Assembly: GCA_052390035.1 (NCBI GenBank)
Contig: JBQTHI010000107.1
Coordinates: forward strand, 1-26,830
Direction: 5' to 3'
Length of the DNA stretch: 26,830 nt
From: JBQTHI01 sp052390035
GTDB taxonomy: Bacteria; Actinomycetota; Acidimicrobiia; Spongiisociales; ZC4RG35
Shown here: positions 14,354 through 21,087 of the stretch, in pieces
How positions within the stretch are numbered: the first letter of the stretch is position 1
Layout of the letters: every line of letters starts with the position of its first letter
Notes under the pieces: model-generated
What the model was told of the DNA's origin: nothing
The model's input: the letters and a program-made list of their open reading frames with translations, nothing else
The model's database searches: none
Translations under genes and position numbers: made by a program

Positions 14354-15295
14354 TCAGTTGCGGCCGTTGGGCGGCCCTTCCGGCACGATCAAACCCAGGG
14401 CCTCGGGCCGCAACGTCATCGAGGCGGTGCTCCACTCTCCCGTTATCTCGCCGTCGGCTTGCCCAAGTGAGGGCGGTTCGGCCTCTATCGTCAGATCGTC
14501 CACCTTGTCCCACAGTTGCATCCCCGGTAACGCGCCGAGGTCGCCCCGGCTAAGGGCGCGGCCGATGATCCAAGGAACCCGACGGGCGGGGAGGCTTTCG
14601 ACGACCAGCACGCTCAATGGCTCGGGCGGGTTGCTGCCGAGACTCAAGGGGAGCCGCCCGAAGTAGGTGTAAACCGGCTGGAACTGGATGAGCACAGCCA
14701 CCGCTTCGGCCTCCCGGTTGGGAGTGCTGACTCGGATGGTGGGTTGTTTGGTCCGATAGCGCCTCACCACCGTTCCCACCGCGGCGCGGGCATAGTGCAG
14801 GCCACCAAACCAGTACTTGCGATAGGGCTCGCCTTCGGCGGCGCGCACGACTTCGGCATCAAAGCCGAATCCGGCCGCAAACAATGCCATCCGGCGGACC
14901 GGACCATCCGCCTGGGCGCCACGAATCTCGAGCACATCGACCCGGCGTCGGTTGTGGGCACCTGCGAGCAAGCGGGCGGCGGCGTTGGGTTTGGCCGGGA
15001 GGTGGTGCAAACGTGAGTAGACGTTGGTAGTCCCGGTCGGTATCACACCCAAGGTGGTCTCAGTGCCGGCCAGGGCATGGGCAACGTGGTGGACCACACC
15101 ATCGCCCCCCATCGCAGCCACAACGTCGTATCCGTCGGCCACCGCCTGCGCGCTCAGGTGGCGGGCGTGATCGGCCGACTGCGGCCAGGCGAGTTCGACC
15201 GCGTATCGCCGCTTGAGGATTCGGGTCACCGATCGATGGCCTCCACCGGTGAATTGCGACGAAGCCGGATTGGCCAGCAGCATTAGCCGTTGCAT
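14354..15295 (-). CDS. Diacylglycerol kinase-like lipid kinase (YegS/BmrU type)
   Basis: 313 residues with the DAGK catalytic fold at the N-terminus: LLANPASSQ at 6-14, AAMGGDGVVHHVAHAL (the GGDGT motif reads GGDGV) and GVIPTGTTNVYSRLH, the nucleotide/phosphate loop. The C-terminal half is the beta-sandwich lipid-binding domain, ending in DGEITGEWSTA and IVPEG. It probably phosphorylates a lipid such as diacylglycerol on the cytoplasmic side of the membrane; the substrate is not evident. The start is ATG 15295, though an in-frame ATG at 15283 is possible. It is divergent from the ADP-ribosylglycohydrolase-like gene with 36 nt between, containing an inverted repeat. Confidence 0.9.
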   Translation of the reverse strand: MQRLMLLANPASSQFTGGGHRSVTRILKRRYAVELAWPQSADHARHLSAQAVADGYDVVAAMGGDGVVHHVAHALAGTETTLGVIPTGTTNVYSRLHHLPAKPNAAARLLAGAHNRRRVDVLEIRGAQADGPVRRMALFAAGFGFDAEVVRAAEGEPYRKYWFGGLHYARAAVGTVVRRYRTKQPTIRVSTPNREAEAVAVLIQFQPVYTYFGRLPLSLGSNPPEPLSVLVVESLPARRVPWIIGRALSRGDLGALPGMQLWDKVDDLTIEAEPPSLGQADGEITGEWSTASMTLRPEALGLIVPEGPPNGRN

Positions 15296-15304
15296 TCGAT
15301 ATCG

Positions 15305-15322
15305 AGGCTACCGGGCTAGCCT
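15305..15322. promoter_or_regulatory. Symmetric inverted repeat between divergent genes
   Basis: AGGCTA-CCGGGC-TAGCCT, perfect 6-bp arms. Each arm reads TAGCCT (a TANNNT -10 box) toward its own gene and lies 9 nt from that gene's start codon on both sides. Either a pair of divergent -10 boxes or an operator. A further perfect palindrome TCGATATCGA is at 15296-15305. Confidence 0.4.
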
Positions 15323-15331
15323 GAGGCTCCG

Positions 15332-16321
15332 TTGCTGGAGTCCAACACTCCTCTGTTCTCACTCCTCAACGGCGAGGGGGCGGGGGCTCTTCTTGCGTCG
15401 GCGGCCGGAGACGTGGCCGGCGGCAGCAGCAGCATCGGCTATTCGGCAAGCACCCAGCAGGCGGCGGTGCTCGCCTATCACCTCTTGCGCAACGACGGGG
15501 TGGATCGCATAACCCTTGCTCGCGAGTGGGGCGAGTTGGCCGCCGACGGCACCAACCCATCGGTGTACCGGGCTGCCTCAGCCGACTTCTCGGCTTGGGC
15601 GGCCGGCGTGTTGGAGGGGGCCCCGGTGACCTCGACCGCTCCGGCGATCGAACCTGCCGCTCGCATTGCTCCGCTCGGGGTTTGGTTCCGCCGGGACCCC
15701 GACCGGTTGCTCGAGTCGGCGATCAGGGTGAGCCGCATCACCCACCTCGACGCGCCAACCGCGGTGGCGACCGCCGCCACGGCCGGGGCAGTGGCGGCGC
15801 TCTCCTTTGCCCAAACCGGACGGGATCTGCTGGCCGGTGTCGCAGAGGTGGCCGAGCGAGCGGTGGGCCTCGTCCAGGAAGAGGCAATGATGTTCAACCG
15901 GGTCGATCAGGCCACCGATCTACCGAAAAGAATCCGGGAAGCGGAAGCCTGGCTCGGACTGAACGGCCCCGATGTGCTTGAACAGGCGGGGGTTTCCGGA
16001 GCACCCGACGCCCCGGAGTGGGCGGTGGTGGCCGTCGCACTGGCTGCAGTCCTTCCTGCTGAGCCCTACCGGCGGATTGAAGAGGCAGCCCGGCTGGGTG
16101 GCAGCACTCTCGGATCTTTGGTCGGCGCCCTGGTTGGTGCCCGGGTCGGGCTGAGGGTCTGGCCATGGGTCATTCCCAACAACACCTGGTTTGCGGAGAT
16201 CGGACGGAGACTGGTCAGCGGTAACCGCGAAACTCGGGACCTGCCGGTGCCGTACCAGGTTGAGGCCGTCCTCACCTTCGGAATTGAACGCGATCCGCAC
16301 GAGCGGTTCCTCTTGCCGTAG
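15332..16321 (+). CDS. ADP-ribosylglycohydrolase-fold protein, probably inactive
   Basis: 329 residues with the ARH/ADP-ribosylglycohydrolase scaffold: ALLASAAGDVAGG at 19-31, ITHLDAPTAVATAATAGAVAAL at about 136-157, and GGSTLGSLVGALVGARVG at 256-273, followed by the usual IP..W region. The residues that bind the two magnesium ions in active members are missing. The N-terminal TDDT is SAST (38-41), and the C-terminal D-x-D-T is replaced by GGSTLG with two residues deleted. It therefore looks like a pseudo-enzyme, perhaps a binding or regulatory protein. The start is TTG 15332 with a weak GAGG upstream and a TAGCCT box 9 nt before. Its neighbour across a divergent promoter is a lipid kinase. 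Confidence 0.8.
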   Translation: MLESNTPLFSLLNGEGAGALLASAAGDVAGGSSSIGYSASTQQAAVLAYHLLRNDGVDRITLAREWGELAADGTNPSVYRAASADFSAWAAGVLEGAPVTSTAPAIEPAARIAPLGVWFRRDPDRLLESAIRVSRITHLDAPTAVATAATAGAVAALSFAQTGRDLLAGVAEVAERAVGLVQEEAMMFNRVDQATDLPKRIREAEAWLGLNGPDVLEQAGVSGAPDAPEWAVVAVALAAVLPAEPYRRIEEAARLGGSTLGSLVGALVGARVGLRVWPWVIPNNTWFAEIGRRLVSGNRETRDLPVPYQVEAVLTFGIERDPHERFLLP

Positions 16322-16327
16322 CAAGAC

Positions 16328-17527
16328 TCACCTGCGGACCACCCACCATCCCGCAAGCACGAAGCCGGCCAGTGCGACCATGGCGATATTGCGGCCGGCG
16401 CCGAGACCGTCGACGATCAGAGCCCAGGCGAGTGGACCGATCACGGTGGCAAACCGCCCGACGGTTGCATATAGACCGTAGAACTCCCCGAGGCGAGCTG
16501 GGGGGCTCAACTCGAGCATCAACACTCGATCGGATGCCCATGTAGTCCCGAGGGCGAGCCCGCCTCCAACTCCGATCGGCCAAACCGTGCCGACGGTTCC
16601 CGTCGCGGCCACCGCTACCGCACCTCCGATCGCTCCCACCCATAACAAGAGGGCGAGTCGAAGGGTCGAGCGCGCCCCGAGGCGCCCGACCGCCCGGCCA
16701 CCCAACAACCCCCCGGCGATGGCCGAAGCGATGGCCAGGGCGAGGAGCCCGTTCACCTGGCCAGGGTCGAGGCCCAGTTCGGTTAGGGCGAATATGGCGA
16801 GGAAGCCCCCGATGAGGGTGTTGATGGCGTCCGTGTACAAGAACCGGCCCAAGAGGAACCGGACCACCCCCGGGGTTTCGCGGGCGTCTCTCCACGCGGT
16901 GATCACTCTGGTCCACGATGGGGATGATCGATCGGCGAGATCGGTGGTGGCTTCGGACTCTTTGACCCACAGAAAAATGGGAATGGCGAACAGCGAAAAG
17001 CCCAGGGCCAGCAACTGAAAGGTGGTTGGGTATCCGGCACCTAACACGGAGAAGGCGAGGTAGCCAAGGCCCAGCCCGATGAACGAGCCCACGTAACCGA
17101 CTCCCACCCCGATGCCCGAGATGCGACCCCGATCCTCGGGGCGGCTTACTGCAGGCAGCAAGGCGTCATAAAGCGCCGAACCGAGATTGAGGCCGACCAG
17201 GCCAATGCCGAGGATGATCAGGGTGGCCAGGGGGGAGAAGGAAGCGAGGGCCGCGGTGGCGCCTACCGCCAAAAGGGTCGTGAAGAACAGCGAGGGCAGG
17301 CGCCGGCCCGTTCGATCCGTCGCCGCGCCGAGCCAAGGAGCCAACACGATCACGACCGCCGCCGCCGCCGCCTCGGTGATGGCCAGAGCCGAGTCACGCA
17401 ACCGGCTCTCATTCAGCCAGGTCGGCACGTAAAGGCCTACCACCCCCAAGGCAAAAATGGTATTGGCCAGGTCGTAAAGGACCCAGCCGGCGACCGATCG
17501 TCTCCTGCCGATCTCCCCACCGCTCAG
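16328..17527 (-). CDS. UMF1-family MFS transporter, non-canonical start
   Basis: Major facilitator of the UMF1 (Atg22-like) family with about 11-12 hydrophobic spans; motifs include GAATDRTGRR, DALLPAVSRPEDRGRISG and RFLYTDAINTL. The diagnostic first helix WVLYDLANTIFALGVVGLY extends upstream of the first ordinary start (TTG 17449), yet no ATG, GTG or TTG exists in frame between there and an in-frame stop near 17555. CTG 17527 overlaps the dehydrogenase stop as CTGA, exactly where a coupled ATGA start would be, so I place the start there (399 aa). If only TTG 17449 is used, the first transmembrane helix would be truncated. Substrate unknown; it ends 6 nt from the convergent gene. Confidence 0.8.
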   Translation of the reverse strand: MSGGEIGRRRSVAGWVLYDLANTIFALGVVGLYVPTWLNESRLRDSALAITEAAAAAVVIVLAPWLGAATDRTGRRLPSLFFTTLLAVGATAALASFSPLATLIILGIGLVGLNLGSALYDALLPAVSRPEDRGRISGIGVGVGYVGSFIGLGLGYLAFSVLGAGYPTTFQLLALGFSLFAIPIFLWVKESEATTDLADRSSPSWTRVITAWRDARETPGVVRFLLGRFLYTDAINTLIGGFLAIFALTELGLDPGQVNGLLALAIASAIAGGLLGGRAVGRLGARSTLRLALLLWVGAIGGAVAVAATGTVGTVWPIGVGGGLALGTTWASDRVLMLELSPPARLGEFYGLYATVGRFATVIGPLAWALIVDGLGAGRNIAMVALAGFVLAGWWVVRR

Positions 17528-18600
17528 AAGGTCACCGCGACCGAAATCAACTCGTCATGGCCGAGCATCCCGGCCGCCGCCTGCATCGCTCGCTGAGCCT
17601 CACCGAGCGGAAACTGATGTGAGACAAGATCGTCGAGGGCCGGATCCGTGGTGATCTTGTTGCTCGCCCACGTATACCCGGCGCTGCTCGCGCCGAAGAC
17701 CCCTCGGACGGTCAGTTGTTTGGTCACGATCACGTCGGAGAAGAATTGGACCGGCCGGTTGCCCTTGGTCGAGCCGAGGATCACCCTGCCACCGGACCTA
17801 ACCAAGTCGAGGGCGGTAAACATGGCCTCCGGGTCGTCGGACGTCACGTCGATTACTACGTCGGGCCGGGTACCCAGGTGGTCGGCGACTGCGGCCGGCA
17901 CGTCTTCGGACGAGGCGTCGACGGTGAGATGAGCGCCGAGCTTCTCGGCCACCTTCAGCCGGTCGGCGTCCACATCGAGACCGCTGATCCCCACCCAGGA
18001 CGCGCCGCCGGCCACCGCCGCCGCCACGCACGCCAATCCGCGCGGGCCAGGACCCAAGACCATGACTCTTTCACCTCGTTGGAGTTCGGCCGACTCCACC
18101 GCCCACGTGTATCCGGAGGCCAGTGGGTGAATGAACGTGGCCATTTCCGCCGAGATGTCGTCCGACACGGGGTGAAGCCGGCAGGAGGGGTCGAGATAGA
18201 GGAATTCAGCCAGGCCGCCCCAGAGCCCCGGTGGCTCGGTGGCGGGTAACCGCCCGTAGCTATTGATCGGGAGCCGCCGACGGCACCCGCCAACGTGGTT
18301 GCGACACCGACTACAGGAACCGCAACGGAGCTCCGGTTCGACCACGACCCTGGTTCCAACCTCGTAGGGTGTAAATCCGTCGTTGGTGGCGATCCTTCCC
18401 ACGATCTGGTGCCCGAGCACGATTGGGTAGACGATTTCCGCCCGATCACCCTTCCAGATTTGAACGTCAGCTCCCGAAATTCCTGTCGCCTCGATCGCCA
18501 GCCACCCCCCCAGCCCGACAGGCTTGACCGGGACGTGATGGAGATTGAGCCTGCGGGGCTCGACCAGCAACATGGCCTTGGCGGTTCCCGGCGATTCCAC
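17524..18600 (-). CDS. Zinc-type alcohol dehydrogenase-like protein, altered catalytic site
   Basis: 358-residue medium-chain dehydrogenase: GroES-like domain, then a Rossmann fold with VLGPGPRGLACV at about 181-192. The structural-zinc loop is kept (Cys93, Cys96, Cys99, Cys106). At the catalytic zinc the usual C-G-x-D reads ISGADV, with Ser42 for Cys, and GHE reads GHQ (His64, Gln65); IHPLASGYTW at 157-166 offers His158. Catalytic zinc binding is therefore doubtful. The segment PPGLWGGLAEFLYL is typical of a subgroup of zinc dehydrogenases. GTG 18600 is the start, 8 nt after a TACACT box that lies in the gap behind the aminotransferase. It is followed by the overlapping transporter. Substrate unknown. 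Confidence 0.85.
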   Translation of the reverse strand: MESPGTAKAMLLVEPRRLNLHHVPVKPVGLGGWLAIEATGISGADVQIWKGDRAEIVYPIVLGHQIVGRIATNDGFTPYEVGTRVVVEPELRCGSCSRCRNHVGGCRRRLPINSYGRLPATEPPGLWGGLAEFLYLDPSCRLHPVSDDISAEMATFIHPLASGYTWAVESAELQRGERVMVLGPGPRGLACVAAAVAGGASWVGISGLDVDADRLKVAEKLGAHLTVDASSEDVPAAVADHLGTRPDVVIDVTSDDPEAMFTALDLVRSGGRVILGSTKGNRPVQFFSDVIVTKQLTVRGVFGASSAGYTWASNKITTDPALDDLVSHQFPLGEAQRAMQAAAGMLGHDELISVAVTF

Positions 18601-18608
18601 TCCCAGCG

Positions 18609-18614
18609 AGTGTA
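18609..18614 (-). promoter_or_regulatory. -10 box of a leaderless dehydrogenase transcript
   Basis: TACACT, 8 nt before GTG 18600, inside the 31-nt gap after the aminotransferase stop. The same hexamer precedes ccmA. Confidence 0.4.
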
Positions 18615-18631
18615 AACCCGGCCGCCGTGGC

Positions 18632-19813
18632 CTAACTCACCGCCCGTTCGAGGGCGATGGCGACCCGTTCGAGCCCTATTTCGAGGTCTTCATCGGCTAG
18701 GGCGTACGAGAAGCGCGCGAACCCATCGGCGCCAAACGCTTCCCCCGGGACGACGGCCACGTCGGCCTCCTCGAGCAGATAGGAGGCAATCGCCATGCTC
18801 GACCCGAACCGGGGAAGGTGCCCCGCCAGCCCGGGGAAGCAGTAGAAGGCGCCCATCGGCTCGACACAGGTCACCCCCGGCATTTTCGAGAGCCAGCCGT
18901 GCATTGTCCGTCGTCTCCGGTCGAAGGCCAGACGCATCTCTTCGATTGGCTCGGTCGGGCCGGACAAGGCTGCCAGCGCCGCCCGCTGGGCGATGTTGTT
19001 GACGTTGGAGGTTAGATGTGACTGATGGTCGCTGGCACCGGCGATGACATCCTTCGGTCCGGCCAGCCACCCGACTCGCCAGCCCGTCATCGCAAACGTT
19101 TTGGCGACGCCGTTGACGACCAGCCAGCGATCCCCGAGCTCGGCCGCCTTCGCTACCGATGCTGCGACAGTGCCGCCATAGACCAGCCGCTGATAGATCT
19201 CATCGGTCAATATCCAGATGCCGCGACTCCCGGCCCACGCTCCGATCGCCGCGGTCTCTTCCGGGTTGTAGACGGCACCGGTTGGATTGGAGGGGGAGAC
19301 AAAGATCAGAAGCTTGGTCCGATCGGTGGTCCTCGCCTCGAGTTGGGAAATCGAGACCTTGAATTCGTCCGACTCCTCGGTGGGGACCTTCACCGGAACA
19401 CCACCGGCCAGCCGGGCAGCCTCCGGGTAGGTCACCCAATACGGAGCGGGCACCAGGACTTCGTCCCCCGGGTCGAGCAACCCGGCGAGACCCAGGTAGA
19501 CCGCCTGTTTGGCACCGTTGGTTATCAGCACCTGGGGGGCTTCGAGCGAAATACCCGAGTGGGCTGTGGTATATGCCGCCACCACCTGGCGAAGTTCGGG
19601 CAGGCCGGCGTTAGGTGTGTAGTGGTGGTTGCGGGAGTCCCGGGCGGCGGCGACTGCTGCCTCGACGATGTGGGGCGGGGTTGGGAAGTCAGGCTCGCCC
19701 GCCCCGAAGCTGATGGTGGGCCGTCCCTCGGCCTTCAATTGTCGGGCACGTTCGGTAATCGCCATCGTGGCCGAGCCGGCGATGCCCCCAACGCGCTGGG
19801 AGATTCGTGCCAC
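18632..19813 (-). CDS. Class I aspartate-type aminotransferase
   Basis: 393-residue PLP enzyme of fold type I. Visible residues: SFGAGEPDFPTP at 35-46, HYTPNAGLPELR, SPSNPTG (Asn176), TDEIYQRL (Asp204, Tyr207), the PLP lysine Lys238 in VAKTFAMTGWRVGW with Arg246, and an Arg in FARFSYA near the end that should bind the substrate carboxylate. This is the 1-gamma/Ib aspartate or multi-substrate subgroup; exact amino-acid preference cannot be read. The start is GTG 19813 with TAGGTT 11 nt upstream and no Shine-Dalgarno. It is followed, after 31 nt with a new -10 box, by the dehydrogenase. Confidence 0.92.
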   Translation of the reverse strand: MARISQRVGGIAGSATMAITERARQLKAEGRPTISFGAGEPDFPTPPHIVEAAVAAARDSRNHHYTPNAGLPELRQVVAAYTTAHSGISLEAPQVLITNGAKQAVYLGLAGLLDPGDEVLVPAPYWVTYPEAARLAGGVPVKVPTEESDEFKVSISQLEARTTDRTKLLIFVSPSNPTGAVYNPEETAAIGAWAGSRGIWILTDEIYQRLVYGGTVAASVAKAAELGDRWLVVNGVAKTFAMTGWRVGWLAGPKDVIAGASDHQSHLTSNVNNIAQRAALAALSGPTEPIEEMRLAFDRRRRTMHGWLSKMPGVTCVEPMGAFYCFPGLAGHLPRFGSSMAIASYLLEEADVAVVPGEAFGADGFARFSYALADEDLEIGLERVAIALERAVS

Positions 19814-19824
19814 AGCAGCAACCC

Positions 19825-19830
19825 AACCTA
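19825..19830 (-). promoter_or_regulatory. Possible -10 box for the aminotransferase
   Basis: TAGGTT, 11 nt before GTG 19813. It predicts a leader of only a few bases. Confidence 0.3.
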
Positions 19831-19843
19831 ACGGCTGAGCGAC

Positions 19844-20191
19844 TTAGCCTCCACCGGTGTCGCCCATGTGGTCCTTGGCCCCCTCGGCCGTCATGCCCGT
19901 AGCATCCTCGGCGGCGCCGGTCATCGCCTCTTTGGCTTTTCCGGCCGCTTCGGTCACTTCGTCTTTGGCTTCACCGGCCGCATCGGTCAATGCCTCCTTG
20001 GCCTCGGCCACCATCTCGCCGGGGGTTGCACCGCTTGCCCTCATCTCGTCAACCTTCTCTTTTCCCTTTTCCCAGGCCCCCTCGGCCTTCTCTTTGGCCT
20101 TCTCCATCATCGGCCCGGCCTTCTCCATCGCCTCCTCGGCCATCTCCTTGCCCTTGCCGACCAGACCCTTCAAGGTGTCCTTGAGCGACAT
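19844..20191 (-). CDS. LEA-like amphipathic helical small protein (115 aa)
   Basis: 115 residues made almost only of Ala, Lys, Glu, Met and Gly in repeated helical blocks such as EKAKEKAEGAWEKGKEKVDE, then EAKEALTDAAGEAKDEVTEA. This composition is that of late-embryogenesis-abundant-like or apolipoprotein-like stress proteins: hydrophilic, without cysteine and with almost no aromatic residues. Such proteins bind membranes or protect proteins during drying or salt stress; the function here is inference. AAGGAGG lies 6 nt before ATG 20191. It starts 25 nt after the stop of the nuclease lipoprotein and is probably in the same transcript. Confidence 0.75.
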   Translation of the reverse strand: MSLKDTLKGLVGKGKEMAEEAMEKAGPMMEKAKEKAEGAWEKGKEKVDEMRASGATPGEMVAEAKEALTDAAGEAKDEVTEAAGKAKEAMTGAAEDATGMTAEGAKDHMGDTGGG

Positions 20192-20216
20192 TCCATCCTC
20201 CTTCCAGGAAAGCTCG

Positions 20217-21038
20217 CTAATAACGATAGGTGGAAACGATCCGCCCGTGCCGGTCCAGGAGAAAAGCAGTATCGCCGGAGTTGTTCCAGACGGCCTCGCC
20301 GATCGACCAGACGAACGTTGCCGAAGGGGTGTCCCCCTGGCCACTGGCGACGCTGACCATCCCAGCCGGTGGCACCAGTCGGGATGGAAACGTAAAACGA
20401 TGGACGGAGGACTCGTCACGAAGAACGAACCCGGCCAGGTCAATTTCGGTCGAGCCGGTGTTCTCGATCACCACCGTCTCAGTCTGGTCAGGCCCAGGGG
20501 GGTCGTAGTCGATGCCGGTGATGGACAGGCTTGCCCTCGGGCCCTGAGCTCCACAGATGGCATCGCCCCAGAGTCCCACTCCGGTCCGGCGGGCTTCCGC
20601 TTCGGCGGCGAGAAGCAGGTCTCGGTCATCCGCACGGCTCAACACCAGGGCGCTCCCGGAAGACACCGCCGCGAGGTTCACGATCTCTGAGCCAACCACC
20701 ACCGTCGCCAAGGCCCGCCCGAACTGGTCGATGCCCGCCAATGCCAGTCCCACCTCTCTGTCTCCGATGGCCTCCTCCAGCCACTCGGCCGCCTCGGGTC
20801 CGTAACACTCGTCGCTCTCGGGTGCGTTGATACCGAGGAGTCGAACCTCGAGATTGCCGTCGACGCCGGTGCTCCTGAAGCTGTCCCCGTCTGTCACGGA
20901 GATCACCCGGACGGTCTCGTCGATCTCGGGCAACTCGATCACCGAACTTCCGGTCGTGGAGTCTGATCCGAGAGGCTGGCAGGCGAACAAACCTGCGGCG
21001 ATGAAAATCAAGGCGGTTCTCGGGTGGGCCAGGCTCAC
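20217..21038 (-). CDS. Secreted thermonuclease-family lipoprotein with a lamin-tail-like domain
   Basis: 273 residues. N-terminal lipoprotein signal with lipobox GLFAC (Cys20). Residues about 42-160 form a staphylococcal-nuclease-like domain: VTDGDSF (Asp50, Asp52), VRLLGINAPES (Arg66 and a Glu), QFGRALA (Arg108) and GVGLWG. These fit the calcium and arginine active site of SNase-family nucleases. Residues about 170-273 resemble a lamin-tail domain (VVIENTGSTEIDLAGFVLRDES ... WNNSGDTAFLLD), often found on extracellular nucleases. GTG 21038 is the start because it yields the signal peptide and lies 6 nt from a TACCCT -10 box. It is divergent from acyl-CoA synthetase. It probably acts at the cell surface on extracellular DNA or RNA. 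Confidence 0.87.
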   Translation of the reverse strand: MSLAHPRTALIFIAAGLFACQPLGSDSTTGSSVIELPEIDETVRVISVTDGDSFRSTGVDGNLEVRLLGINAPESDECYGPEAAEWLEEAIGDREVGLALAGIDQFGRALATVVVGSEIVNLAAVSSGSALVLSRADDRDLLLAAEAEARRTGVGLWGDAICGAQGPRASLSITGIDYDPPGPDQTETVVIENTGSTEIDLAGFVLRDESSVHRFTFPSRLVPPAGMVSVASGQGDTPSATFVWSIGEAVWNNSGDTAFLLDRHGRIVSTYRY

Positions 21039-21044
21039 CCGATC

Positions 21045-21054
21045 AGGGTAGGTT
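21045..21054. promoter_or_regulatory. Overlapping back-to-back -10 boxes (bidirectional promoter)
   Basis: TACCCT on the minus strand (21050-21045) and TAGGTT on the plus strand (21049-21054) share the same TA step. Each is exactly 6 nt from a start codon: GTG 21038 on the minus strand and ATG 21061 on the plus strand. Both transcripts would be leaderless. No -35 is evident in either direction. Confidence 0.5.
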
Positions 21055-21060
21055 TCCGAA

Positions 21061-21087
21061 ATGAGGGCGCAGTGGTCCCAGCAATGA
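21061..21087 (+). CDS. Leaderless mini-ORF MRAQWSQQ coupled to acyl-CoA synthetase
   Basis: Eight codons from ATG 21061, whose TGA at 21085-21087 overlaps the acyl-CoA synthetase ATG at 21084-21086 as ATGA. The synthetase ATG has no Shine-Dalgarno. With the -10 box 6 nt before 21061, the mRNA would begin at this ATG. The peptide itself carries no recognisable motif. Confidence 0.45.
   Translation: MRAQWSQQ

Noticed and set aside
19857..20690. A 277-codon plus-strand open frame.
   Set aside because: It is the mirror of the LEA-like repeat gene and the nuclease gene; its Ser/Ala/Pro periodicity is explained by those genes.
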